The position numbers were made by a program, and so were the translations under genes. The notes beneath the pieces were generated by a model that saw only the letters and a program-made list of their open reading frames with translations, did not search any database and was not told the origin of the DNA. From positions 71,872,525 to 71,936,524 of the forward strand of contig OY821519.1 of NCBI GenBank assembly GCA_963682025.1: a DNA stretch of 64,000 bases, read 5' to 3'. The DNA is from Cordilura impudica. Lineage: Eukaryota > Arthropoda > Insecta > Diptera > Scathophagidae. This document shows positions 21,637 to 32,904 of the stretch, in pieces (positions within the stretch are counted from its first letter, which is position 1; every line of letters begins with the position of its first letter).

Positions 21637-22189
21637 AAAATATTGCGGTACTTTTCTATTTATTAGTAAAAAAAAGATAACTCTTAGAGAGTGATTAAAA
21701 ATCCAATTAATAGGATAAACTAACGTTAAAACACATTTTTGATGTTACCATGGCAACGAACCAAAATCAAAAAATTAATTTATTTCTTTCATATCAAAAT
21801 CAACATGAATGTTTTCGTTATTAAAATTGCTCTTAAAATAATTAGCAAATAGATTTAGAGAATAGCATAAAGAATTAGATATAATTCTTCTGATGTACCA
21901 CTTTTAGAATTAATAAAACTCCAAAATGATTTGGGATTATCAATAATAGAATCATGAATACTCATCTATTTATTGATTATATGAAAAATTGTTAAGAAAG
22001 TTAAATTCTCTTTCATAAGAGAGAAAATTAAATTTATCAGAAGATGATTTAACTTTTGCCACACTTTATAAACATTACGTTTAAACAAGGGGATATTTTC
22101 ATAAAATATTCTAAGCACATTAGATAAAAAATTCTGTTAGCAAATTTGAATTACTAATTAAGTATTTTAGAAAATTAAAATCAGATACA
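21637..22189. other. AT-rich DNA, nothing recognised
   Basis: No frames, terminal repeats or family similarity were seen. Confidence 0.3.
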
Positions 22190-22600
22190 TCTATAAGGCG
22201 ATTCCTTGTGACCGATTTTACGGTTTTAGAATGATTTTAGCAAAAAATATACCATTTGAAAGGTATGTCTTTTTAGCTGACCACCATATTTACAGATTTG
22301 CATCATTTGGAACATTTTTTTGTAGTAAAATTCATAAAAAGTTGCTGCTAACGCATACATAAAACACATACGTAAGCTTCAAATAAAAAACTATACCATG
22401 CTGTTTGAATTTATTAAATTAGTGTTGAATTGTAGATTGGCTAAAATTGATTGGCATACATTTAGGCTCTTATAAAATTATTTATTAACAAACCCACTAA
22501 TATATTTTCAGTGCGTTCAATAAATATTTATAATGAAATTTAATGAATTTTATTTAAAAACTCACAACTCAATGAATTTTATTTAAATATTCATATTTTT
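22190..22600 (+). mobile_element. Helitron-like non-autonomous element, 3' truncated
   Basis: It starts TCTATAAGGCGATTCCTTG (the usual ATTATTAATAG is shortened). It continues through TTTGAAAGGTATGTCTTTTT, CAGATTTGCATC, GTTGCTGCTAACGCATACAT and GTTGAATTGTAGATTGGC, as in the complete copy at 26677-27188. The hairpin and CTAG end are absent. Confidence 0.7.
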
Positions 22601-22956
22601 TTTAATATGTGTATATAACCCTGCATATGAAAACCCACCTACAGTGTCAAAACAAGTTTTTGAGTAAAACGCATTCAAAGTTTCCCCCCTCTGTATTGCA
22701 TGTTCAGGCATTTTCATAAAAACACCGAATATTGGATAGAAAAAAAATTTCACTTACTAAGTGGGTTTTTACTGTTTTATACATATAATTGAATTTTTAC
22801 ATTACTTTCCGATGTTTTTGAGACTTGCGAGAGGTTTCATATGAAAATTGAAGGTTTTCTTCATATAAATCCAAAAAATTGCAGCAAATAAAGTATTTTT
22901 TTAATAGTTTGCTAGATTTTGACGTCCTATTTAGACATATTGCTATTAATAGTGTA

Positions 22957-23270
22957 CGGTATGAAAACTGATTCTTTGCCACACTGCTCGTAGACCTGAC
23001 TTTAGGTGAGTGTGTTAAAGCACATGTCCAAAAAGTGCGTGCAAGTACGAGTGTATGTGTCATAGACGCAGGTTCAAACCTCATGGCCGCCCTAAGTAGA
23101 AAAATTTTATATAGAAACAATTTATTCAATTAAATAACAATTATCACAATGTTCAATAAATCGCTGATGAAGGCTGAAATGCCAGAAACCGGTCCGATTA
23201 TGAATACAGTGTAGTTATGAATTTTTAGAAATATATGCTTTCTTCTGCTCTACCACGCACCATTTAAAGT
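22957..23270 (+). mobile_element. tRNA-derived SINE with hammerhead motif, copy 1
   Basis: The head resembles a class-II tRNA (Ser/Leu type). It has an A-box-like TAGGTGAGTGTGTTAAAGC (23003-23021; compare the tRNA pattern GGCCGAGTGGTTAAGGC) and a B box GGTTCAAACCT (23071-23081), followed by GGCCGCCC. The body is ~190 bp with a hammerhead motif at 23159-23199, and a tail CTACCACGCACCATTTAAA. Copies 2 and 3 are at 35628-35900 and 61092-61400. RNA polymerase III transcription is inferred from the boxes. There is no protein-coding capacity. Confidence 0.72.
23159..23199 (+). ncRNA. Minimal hammerhead ribozyme motif in SINE copy 1
   Basis: Stem I AATCG (23159-23163) pairs with CGATT (23195-23199). 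The core CTGATGA is at 23164-23170. Stem II is GGC/GCC (23172-23174, 23181-23183) and GAAA is at 23185-23188. Then come the palindromic CCGG (23189-23192) and TC (23193-23194), so cleavage would follow GGTC. Stem III is too short to fold on its own but can form between two molecules. An A lies on each side of stem II, not a perfect match to the consensus. Confidence 0.62.
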
Positions 23271-23329
23271 ATTTTTTTTTAATTTACACATGAATTGAGT
23301 TGATTGCATTTTAAAGGAAAAATATAGTG

Positions 23330-23830
23330 AATAACCTTTTGAGATGTCTTAGAAATTTCATCACTAACCCTTTCTTTGAACTTCTCACGGGCTTCGAGAT
23401 TATGGTATTTAAATGATAGGTTCTTATATAAAATTACTCCCAATTATTTGATGGTGTCCAGCATTAGAATCTGAAATCATTGGATATTGAGGGTTGCTTG
23501 TGAAACTCTTTTTTGCGACCTGTTAAAAGAAAAAATAGTTGAATGCCTTAACAGCAAGATAGAGTTTATCGATGACAGAATCGTTATTTGATAAGTTTAT
23601 TAATATACAAAACAGCAAATTTGCACCATGTTAGGATGCACCAAAAAATTTTTCAGATTAAATAAATATTCATCATAGAAGTCAGAGTTCAACCAAGTTT
23701 CAGAAATAACATTGACAATATAATCAGATTGGGCTGTATATACATTAAATAATGACGAAACATTATGATAACACATTTTTAAAGATTCAAAGCCATTATG
23801 CCTGACTATTAATTATTCTGATCCGGACCA
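23330..23830 (-). pseudogene. LINE endonuclease-domain fragment
   Basis: The minus strand reads FESLKMCYHNVSSLFNVYTA, then VISETWLNSDFYDEYLFNL (about 23805-23655). This is the N-terminal pattern of APE-type LINE endonucleases (LK..H.NVRSL...., ..I.ETWL). The rest is decayed. Confidence 0.6.
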
Positions 23831-24663
23831 GTCGTTTCGGAAAAAAAAACTTAAAAGTTCAGGATTAAACAAATCATTAAAAAAATTCGAGAAAATGCCA
23901 AGTTTGAAGTTAAGACGTTAATCGCTATCAAACTTCTGATGATTGTGAATGTATTTTTGACTTCGATTCGGAACCGGTATAAGGTGATATTGTTTGATCT
24001 ATTATCAATAATCAAATGAGTTCAATTAAATACAGTTCCATAGTGAGACATCAAAGTATTACATTTATGTCAACAAAAGCTGTTAAATTAAAAAAAGAAA
24101 AATTCTAAATATGGTAGACATTATTTTCTACGTGGGTAAACTGTCATGGAAACTGTTCCACTTGAATCTCTAAATGCAAGACGGTACTTATAATGACTTA
24201 AGTTAAACTTTTGTGCTTTTTTTTATGGTTCAATAAATACCAGAGTTCAGAAAAAAAACACACCGAATAAAAAGCTCTTACATATATGTAAACAAACATA
24301 GCTCAGATCAACAAACACATATTTTTATGATTTATAGTTTATACGAGCTTACTGGTCCTTACTAGTGATGCAAATAAAACCACTTTTATTTAATCATTTG
24401 CCCAGCGTTTCGTTTCTTTTTGGGAACATTTTCAAGAGCTTTTTTATTGAAATTCTTCTGTATTGTTATTGCATTTGTCAAAAATATTTGTTGTTATTAT
24501 TCGAAAGTTTATAATTTAAAAAATATATTAAAAATATTTTAAATTTTGTCAAGCTCTGAAAATAAATAAATAAATAATTGCAATAATAATCAAAAAAGAA
24601 AAACAGGACTTCACAAAACAAAAATATCACAGATGTGTAGCCTACAAGATCACAGTATAAACT
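23831..24663. other. Unassigned DNA
   Basis: AT-rich, with no element ends or frames I could identify. Confidence 0.3.
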
Positions 24664-25390
24664 TTTTTATTTTCATATCAATTATGTGTGTTTCTAAATT
24701 TTGTACGGTGCCCAACACATTCATGACAGTGTTTCGTTTTAAGACTTCGTTATCTACACGAACATTTTTCTATCACATATTTTTTGTTTCGAACACTCAT
24801 AAACCACACAAATTCGAGTGTAGCTTTATTTTAAGTTCGTTTTCTTGCAGCTGTACTGCTAAAAAAAACAGAACATGTTTTCCAACGCGTACATCTAAAA
24901 ATTAAAACATTATCCACTCGCGATCGGAAAAATCTGAAACACCCCTATAATAACGACAACAATTGTTTCAACCAAATTTATTAAAAAAAATCTAAAATAA
25001 TTCATTAGCAGTTATAAAAAGATAAAAATAAAAAGATAATAATAAAAAAAAAACAATATAAAGATAGTAATAAAATAGAAAACAGAGAAATTTTATGTGT
25101 TGTTTATGACTTAATTTCGTTTTTTCCGATCGCGACTGGGTAATGTTTTAATTTTTAAATGTACGTGTTAAAGAACATGTTCTGTTTGTTTTGCAGTACA
25201 CATGCAAGAAAACGAATTTAAAATGAAGCTACACTTGAATCTGTGTGGTTTATATGTGTTCGAAACAAAAAGTACGTGATACAAACACGTTCGTGTAGAT
25301 AGCAAAATATTAAAACGAAACACTGTCATGATTGTATTGGGCACCGTACAAAATTTAGAAACACACATAATAGATATGAAAATAAAAATA
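24664..25390. repeat. Inverted repeat, ~270-bp arms and ~180-bp loop
   Basis: The left arm 24664-24935 and right arm 25117-25390 are inverted copies, for example TTTGTACGGTGCCCAACACA (24701) against GGGCACCGTACAAAATTTAG (25339), and CTCGCGATCGGAAAAA against TTTTTTCCGATCGCG. Both arms keep the same open frame (plus strand from about 24681, minus strand from 25368, both beginning MCVSKFCTVPNT) with no indel over about 60 codons. The protein sequence is unrecognised. The unit could be a MITE or a hairpin-RNA source. Confidence 0.7.
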
Positions 25391-25949
25391 TGTGTTGGCT
25401 GCTTCAGAACAGAACATTGTGCGTTTCATGTGTATATTTTCTGGACCTTGATAAATACCAACAATTATATTCAGAAATATTAAGTTTGAACCACTGTATT
25501 TCTTAAACGATTTGAAAAAATTTCATCATTATACAGACGAGATAACATTGTAAACTTTAAACATTTAAAAACTTTGAACAATATTTTTTTTTAGTAATTT
25601 TCAAACTACGGAGAACTTCGATATCTACAAAATTGTGGAAATCATAAGTATCCTTAATAAATTTTTATTGCTTTTAGTATGACACATAAATAAATAATAA
25701 TTTTGTTAAATGCTGACAATAAATGTAATTTTGAGATGTTTTTTTTTTTCAAAATTTCCAAAAAAAAATTTCTTTGTGACTTAAAAAAATCAAAAATTGT
25801 ATCGAAAAGTTCATACAAATATTATTAAAACATTGATTGAAGAAAAAGTAAACATTTTATGGCAGAGGTATTGAAAGTACTGAAAAAATTCCTCAAATTC
25901 TTGGTGTGCCATCAAAAAATAATTTTTGTTTATGTAGCTTTTTAAAATA
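25391..25949. other. AT-rich DNA, nothing recognised
   Basis: No supported feature. Confidence 0.3.
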
Positions 25950-26676
25950 AACAAGTAAAAAAATCATAGGCAGTCTATACGAGAACCTATACCATGCAAA
26001 TAGAGACCCTATCTCTTAGGTCCAACTAATTAAATATGGAAAATAAGCATAAACCAAATTTGAATGGTAGTGTTATTAATTTTTTTTCTGCATATAAAAA
26101 AAGTTTGAAAAATGGACCGATCCTGACCCCATTTGATAAAAACACTTATTTTTTTTCAAAAGTATACAAAATCATGTTTGAGAAAAAAAACTGTGCCGTA
26201 TTTTTATTTTTTTAAGGTTTAAGTGAATATTGGGAAGCAGCTTTATATATTGGGGCTAGAATTGTCTTTGTGGGTTTATTTTTGGGCAAGAGAGTAATGG
26301 ATGTAATAAACACACACAAACTCTATTTGACCAAGATCTATGTGACAATTTAAATCTTATGCCAATATTAGTTCATCTCATAGGTGTCATTTGTATGGGA
26401 ACTAGGCTTGAACATGTACCGATTGCCACCAATTTCAACAGCGTTCGTCCTATGGCCGATAAAAGCTTATATACCAAATTTCATCAAAATACATATATTC
26501 ATATTTGCAACCTGTAGTCTGATTACAGGCTTTACATGGACACGCAGAAAAACGGACGGACAGACGGATGGACGGACATCGCTTAATCGACTCAGAAAGT
26601 GATTCTGAGTTGAGAGATGATTTTTGTAGTTACAGCACAAAGTCAGTATACCCTGACCACATGGTGGTATAGGATA
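25950..26676 (-). repeat. INE-1/DINE-1-like repeat, near full length
   Basis: It runs from ACAAGTAAAAAAATCATAGG through CTTAGGTCCAACTAATTA, GGACCGATCCTGACC, GTAATGGATGTAATAAACAC, AAGCTTATATACCAAATTTC and (GGAC)n at 26552-26578, to ATCGACTCAG..CTGAGT and the closing ACCACATGGTGGTATAGGAT. A Helitron follows immediately. Confidence 0.85.
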
Positions 26677-27188
26677 TCTATACTATTAATAGGCAAGGCG
26701 ATTTCTTGTGATCGATATAAAAATTGTAGTTAATAACCGATTTTAAACAAACATACCTCATTTGAAAAGCATTTCATTTTACCTCTCCACCAGATTTACA
26801 GATTTGCACCGCCTGGAATATTTTTGTTTTTGGAGTAATGCTCATTTAAAGTTGCTATTTACACACACATAAAGCACATGCTGTGTGTGTGTTTATTATA
26901 AATATCATAAGCCCTGTGTTGAATAGTGATTTGGCTAAATTTGATTAGCATGCCTTTAGGCTCCTTTAAAATTATTTATTAACAAACCCATTTATGTATC
27001 TTCTGTGTGTTCAACAAATATTTATAATGAAATTTAATGAATTTTGTTTAAAGAGTGTTGGATTGTGCATTGATTAAAATTGACCAGCATACCTTAAGGC
27101 TCTTACAAAATTATTTATTAAATAAAAAAATAAGAAAATAAAGAAAAATAGAATTTGCACTCGAATTTCGAGGGCTAGGCTCAGCTGG
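26677..27188 (+). mobile_element. Helitron-like non-autonomous element, complete
   Basis: Inserted between A (26676) and T (27189), as Helitrons do. The 5' end is TCTATACTATTAATAGG. Near the 3' end a hairpin CTCGAATTTCGAG lies a few bases before the terminal CTGG. The 512-bp interior is non-coding. This is the complete reference copy for the family in this window. Confidence 0.85.
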
Positions 27189-27415
27189 TAATAACAGAAA
27201 CTTGTTAAATAAATTTGTTCTTTACCGTTAAATAAATTTATAAATAATTTTAGTATTAAAGATAATAATTAACAAAAGATTTTGTGTAAGTTTATAGATT
27301 ATAAAAATTGGTGATCCGATTTACACATGCGCATTTATAAGTTTGGAAACATATAAGTAGGGCAGAGAATTTCATGCGTTTAAATACCGAATATATGCGC
27401 TTTTTATATATTGTA

Positions 27416-27753
27416 CCTCTACAGTGAGTCAACTCAAAATTTACAAATTTTCAGTAGAGGCAAAAAACGTTTTTTTTTTTTAATATTTACTATAAAATTT
27501 AAAAACAGTTGTTTCATTGTAAAGAATTGCGAATAATAAGTATGCAACAGTAGTTGTTTTTGCGATTTATTCAGTGATCATCAAATTCTAAAGAAGCTAC
27601 TCTTATAACACAAAGAGGGTTACAACTGTATATTGTTTTACGAAAGACTAGAAACCCCGATGTAAGATTTTTACAGTGGATTGATATGACCATTGGTATC
27701 GTTTTCTTACAAAAAGTGAAAATTCCAAAATTTGAGTTGACTCACTTTAGAGG
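27416..27753. mobile_element. 338-bp MITE with ~27-bp TIRs and TA duplication
   Basis: Inverted ends CCTCTACAGTGAGTCAACTC and (complement) CCTCTAAAGTGAGTCAACTC are flanked by TA at 27414-27415 and 27754-27755. There is no coding content. The TA target suggests a Tc1/mariner-type source transposase. Confidence 0.8.
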
Positions 27754-28254
27754 TACAAGTGCGATATGCTGCTTAACTGGAAATTATGCACAAAAATATA
27801 TACATTAATATATAGATTTGAATCTATTGTACTATAAAAAACAAGTACAATATTTAGAAACTTAGCAGAGATTTCTATTTGTATTAACAAATACATATTT
27901 TTGTAAATTACCAAAGGTAAAATTATTTCTGTTCGGACGAAAAAGGTTTTTGTACATTAAAAAACTTTCACTTTTAGTTGCTTTGATCGTGAAAAATAAA
28001 TAAAAAAAAATTTTTTTGAGGATAAGAAATTTGCAAAAAATTTCAGAAAAATTCTAAAAATATATGCAAAAATTTTGTTAAATAAGCATTTTTATGAAAA
28101 AATGGTAAAACTTGCGATTAAAAAGAATATTGAAAAAAATATGCAAATATATTTTATTGTAAATTTCTTGTTTCGGATGGGGGTTTAGTCTAAAAATAAT
28201 ATAGAATATCTTACCATGTTGATGATTAATGCATGGAAAAATTAAGGACTTAAG
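27754..28254. other. AT-rich DNA, nothing recognised
   Basis: No supported feature. A-rich tracts only. Confidence 0.3.
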
Positions 28255-28420
28255 ATACTTCCTTGTGGAAAATCAAAATTCAATCAACTGAGATATTACT
28301 GATTCTGCCGGTTAAATAAAAACGTATCAGCATTTCAGAACTAAACCCAATTTTGGAAATCTTGATTAGAACTTATTGCATGGAAAATTGGCAGTAAATT
28401 TATAGCACCAGTGTGTTTTA
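28255..28420 (-). pseudogene. LINE RT fragment, paralogue of 19851-21150
   Basis: Minus-strand traces of INLLPIFHAISS and a decayed ..QGSILS motif correspond to the region between RT motifs 3 and 5. The plus-strand DNA at 28303-28355 closely matches 20331-20344 joined to 20858-20905 and so gives the uninterrupted form of the MITE insertion site. Confidence 0.6.
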
Positions 28421-28680
28421 AAAATGAGTAAATCTCTGTTATATATATATATAAGGTTCTTATAAACTTAAAAAATTCTTCATAAAGTGTCAATTTAAAT
28501 GCAAAAAACCGGACTTTAAAAAACCGTAAATTTAATTATATCATATAAATATTTATATGCCTAGTAGAAAGTACTCATATATATGAACATGTATCAGTTC
28601 CAATATTTTCATCGCAGTTACAATCTATACGATCCTTAGTTCATATCATATCTCAAAACTCACAATTTAATAATTTATTA

Positions 28681-29086
28681 ATGTCGTTTTCTTTTCTGAC
28701 AAAAAATGTTGCATTTTATTTGCACTTTTTTCGAAAAGTGTATTTTATTATATATTTTAAATTAATAGTAACCTAATTCTATACATCAATCGAAAGGTCT
28801 CAAAGTGCTGTGTTCATAAAATGCAAAAAATTTTGATTATTATCCTCTTTGAAGTCATGGGGTGAAAATTTTCAAAAAAGGGGAACAATGTGGAAATATT
28901 CTTACACTATGACCTGAAAGAAGTCAATGGCTATAATTTTTTGCGATTTACGAGCGCTCGACTTTGAGACCTTTCGATTGATGTATAAAATAAGGTTGCT
29001 CTTAATTTAGAATATATAAAAAATACTCTTTTCGATAAAAAATGGAAATAAAATGCGACATTTTTTGTCAGAAAAGAAAACGGCAT
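28681..29086. repeat. 406-bp palindromic repeat, family E, complete copy
   Basis: The ends are inverted: ATGTCGTTTTCTTTTCTGAC at 28681 and its near-complement GTCAGAAAAGAAAACGGCAT ending at 29086. Symmetry extends ~190 bp inward, including CATCAATCGAAAGGTCTCAAA against TTTGAGACCTTTCGATTGATG. Other copies are at 40036-40302 and 46526-46856. No coding content. No target duplication could be fixed. Confidence 0.75.
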
Positions 29087-29282
29087 AAGTATCTGAGTCC
29101 AATTTAAACCAAAATATTTCTCCGAGTCACTACAAATCCTGAAAGCTTTTAACTTGCAATCAACCGATATAAATACAAAATAACATTACAGACAAACATT
29201 TGAGGGTTAAACTTAGTTTTCATTTTATTTTCGTAGTCGTTTTATCAACATTTATCCTATGAAAGTGTTTGCTTTTCAAGTG

Positions 29283-29302
29283 CACACACACACACACACA
29301 CA
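29283..29302. repeat. (CA)n microsatellite
   Basis: Ten tandem CA units. Confidence 0.9.
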
Positions 29303-30299
29303 TGCACAAACAGAACCGCAATCATGTCAGATATCCAGCCAACTTTAACAGCCACATAGTCTGTGTACTAAATATACAAGAATCAAAGAATACAAACAAA
29401 CAAACAAAAAAAAAAAAAAAAAACACAAAAACTCGCCACTAATACTCGTCATATCCCACATAATACAGCATGCTCGTGTGAAAAACAACAACAGCAACGA
29501 AATATCATGTAGAAATTGGTAAATGTCGTTTTTACAACAATTTACATTGCTTCAAAATTTTATCATTTTCTCATTATCGTCATCTATGCCTTTAAATGTT
29601 TATCCTTGTGTGTTGCTCTCTCTCTATAGAAGTGTATGTATGTACATATATATGTTGGTGTGTAAGTGAGAGTCTGTATGACTTCTAAATATTTTTTCTC
29701 TTCTTTTTTTTTCTATCATTAACTTTGTATTCCTTTATTTGTTTCGTTTCATTCATTTTGCGTATAAAATTTTTGTTTTGTGGTGATAATTGTTGTTGTT
29801 ATTTTTAGTTGTTGTTGTAGTTGTTTGGTGAAATTCTCTAGAAAAAAAGCATGTTGTATGATGCTTGGTATATTACGAGTACACATTTTCATCAGTATTC
29901 GGTTTAATTCTTAATCTACATTGAACTTTGTAAGGCCCCTAAAAGTATGCCAGTCAAAATAGAAAAAAAAAACACCAAAACATTTCGAAAGAAAAGCTAC
30001 TAGCAGCAAGCAAATAAGCCACTCTTTTGCTTGAATGAAATATAAAAATTACTAAATAATTTTTTTTTTTTACAAAATAAATATTTTTTAATTTATCCAT
30101 TTTTAGTTAATATCTCCCAAAAGAAAACCTGAGAAATAAAATGAAACAATCACTTAAGAAACCCGAAATGTTTATAAATAGTTTAAAAAGCACGCGTTTG
30201 CATTTGTGCCTTTGTTTTTGTTAAACCATTAATAAGCCAACACAAAAGTATTGATATTAAAAAAAAAAAAAAAATTAAACAATTAATAAATTAGTGTTT

Positions 30300-30389
30300 A
30301 TAAAACATTCATGTTCAATAAAAAAAAACTACAAACAAATTAATTTCTGTAACAAACGTTAAAACTCAACACATCACAAACAACATCAG
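30300..30389 (+). other. Candidate 5' untranslated exon end with splice donor
   Basis: CACAAACAACATCAG is followed at 30390 by GTGAGT, a full match to the donor consensus. The upstream sequence is C/A-rich with little T, as in fly 5' untranslated exons. No start codon frame or acceptor partner can be assigned. Weak, based on this one site. Confidence 0.25.
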
Positions 30390-32904
30390 GTGAGTTTTAA
30401 AAAATTTTAACTTTATATTACAATTTTAGCTGTAGCTTTAGTTTAAGTATTTTTATGCATTTTTATAGCAAATGAAAATAGTAAAGGGAGAAATTAGCAA
30501 TTTTTGTTGCACGATGTACTTACATTTTAGTTTTATTTAAGGGCCAATTAAACTCCTGTTAGCAACTAACTGGAACTTTTTTTATATACACCTGCCGATA
30601 TTTGAAAAATACTGTTTAATTCATTTTTAAAAAATTGCAATAAAAAAAATAATTCTAGCAGCAATTGTAATTCTAAAGAGACTAGAATAGAAGTTGGGCT
30701 GTGATAACCAACTTATTTAGTTACAGTAACTAAATTATACCACACACCTAGGAGAAGGTGAGAGTCATAATGTAAACCCAAAATGAAATTCGCTTTGTAA
30801 ATATTTTTAACCCGTGTAGAGCAACATAGGACAACTTGTGAATAGAATAGTTATTTTTACAACACTTTGAAATATTTTCAGAGTCATTGCATTGATGGGG
30901 GGAGGAGGTGGCTGAGAAGTTACAAGTCTCGCCGAAAGTACTAGGCCAGTTTAGTAAAAACTCCAAAGGGTTTGGCCAACTTTTAATTTTTTCCTTATCT
31001 TGATGTTTGTTTGCTTATTTTTTCAGCTATAACTCAAGTACCATTGATGATTTTTCATTTCATTCTTCAGCGAAATTGTAGCAAAGGCGTAATAGAATAA
31101 AAACTAATGATATTTTTATTAAATAATATCACTCATACGTATACTTCTTTTCTACTCTTCTAATAAGTTATTATCTTATGCCCTGCATATGTTATGCCAT
31201 TGAAAAAATGTATAAAAAAAGGGGAAACTGACAACTTTTGAAATATTTAACTCGATAAAATTAGTCTAACTTGATTAAAAAAAATATACGTTGTTGATGA
31301 TTATTTTCTTTTACACTTCAGATAAATGTTATGTGTAAATATTTATTGGCAAAATTTTATATATTCATATTCTGTTAATATTTCATTTCTTATAAATAGA
31401 AGATCACAGGTAAAAAAGCTTTAGTTCTGTATCAGAAAAAATGATAGTTCACAAGTTTTTTTCCTCTTGTTTAATTTGATTGATTTAAAAAGCATTGATC
31501 CCTACCCTCCGGAGTCTATAGAAATCTTATCTAAAATTTTGTATTTTTCATATTTATTATCGTAAGCGCATAACCGGGTTTAAATCTAACGACTGCTCTT
31601 TGGGGAAAATTTTCAAATAGAAACAAGTTACTCAATTGTAACATAACAAATTGGCTTATTGCCGGAGTCCGGTATGATTGAAAATATTTGCAGAGTAGTT
31701 AAGATTTTTAAAAAAAATATAGACTTTATTCTTCTCTATTATGGACTATTGGCAACAATAATAATATTTGCATGTTAATTATAATATTAATTGAAAGCTG
31801 TCTGAAAAATTAAGTTAACTCCACAAAAATCTATTTTATTAAAAACAAAACAATAAAAAAAACTCAATTTATCCAATCAATTATAGTCATACAAGAAAAA
31901 AGAGTTTAAAGATATTTTTTTCAAAGCAAAGATTTCGATTTCAATTCTTTATTTATGTAACATCTATCAGTTATTAATTTAACAATTTTTTTTTCTTAAA
32001 GAGTTTAGGATACATATTCCTTTTCTGCTTAAATATATTTAACAATAATATATAATGAATTGAATTTACATAATATTACAAAGTAAGGTGAAAATTCTCA
32101 AAAAACCTTATTGATTTTTTTTTTTCGGTTTTATTTTTAAGATAAAAAGTTTAAGGGTTAATGATAAAATTATGATGAGTTAAGCTCATTAATGTGGATA
32201 AATTCCGAATTAACACATTTGGAATTGAAGTTTATTGTAAGCCGTTCAATCTTGTTTGTCACGAGATCAACGTTGGCTAATATTTTTTCAAAGCAAAGAT
32301 TTCGATTACTTTATTTCTACAAGCACTGCTTTAACAACATGCATAAATTGTATCATAATTCTTATTTTTTAATATTCGACAAAAATCAGTTCGAGTTTTT
32401 GTATCTTTTAATTATCCAGCCTTTATCTAGTTTTATTTTTAAGAAACCAGTTTTTTAATAAAAAATATACACAAATCCGGTATATGTATAGAGACCAGGG
32501 TATTAAGACTAGCGTATCATTTTTTTTTTGGATGGGTTCAAGGTTAAATGTGCCTCTAATACCAAAATGTATACACAGAACTTGGTACTCGACTAGTTTA
32601 TACAATTAAGAATACTGATCTCCGCTTAGGCCGATTATATGATAGTCCTGAGCATGAGTTTTAACGTCAAACATAACTAGCAGAGATTGTCAAGATGTTA
32701 AGACTTTAAGATATGATCAAGTTAAAATCAAATAAATAAAACCGAACTATCGAACCTCCACGGATTATACACGTTTAAGATCAGAATAGGGATTTCGGAG
32801 AGAGCTATAAAAACAGGTGTGAGCAACATAATAACTCTAGTATCTAAGTAGTTGTTACTTCCAGAATAAAACTATAATGTTTTCGCCTATGTCACTAAGA
32901 GCTG

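Larger units (their letters stand above)
29087..32904. other. Mostly unassigned DNA with microsatellites; possible host non-coding sequence
   Basis: Over 3.8 kb with no recognisable transposon coding. It holds (CA)n at 29283-29302, poly-A near 29407-29422, CTCTCT near 29615 and GTTGTTGTT runs near 29788-29822. The lack of TE landmarks and the splice-donor-like site at 30390 make host intron or UTR sequence possible. Confidence 0.35.

Noticed and set aside
23003..23085. Functional tRNA gene
   Set aside because: A- and B-box-like sequences are present, but the acceptor and anticodon stems do not fold convincingly, and the same unit recurs as a dispersed SINE.
22797..23129. 110-codon minus-strand frame
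   Set aside because: It overlaps the SINE head. The apparent protein is a reading of repeat sequence.
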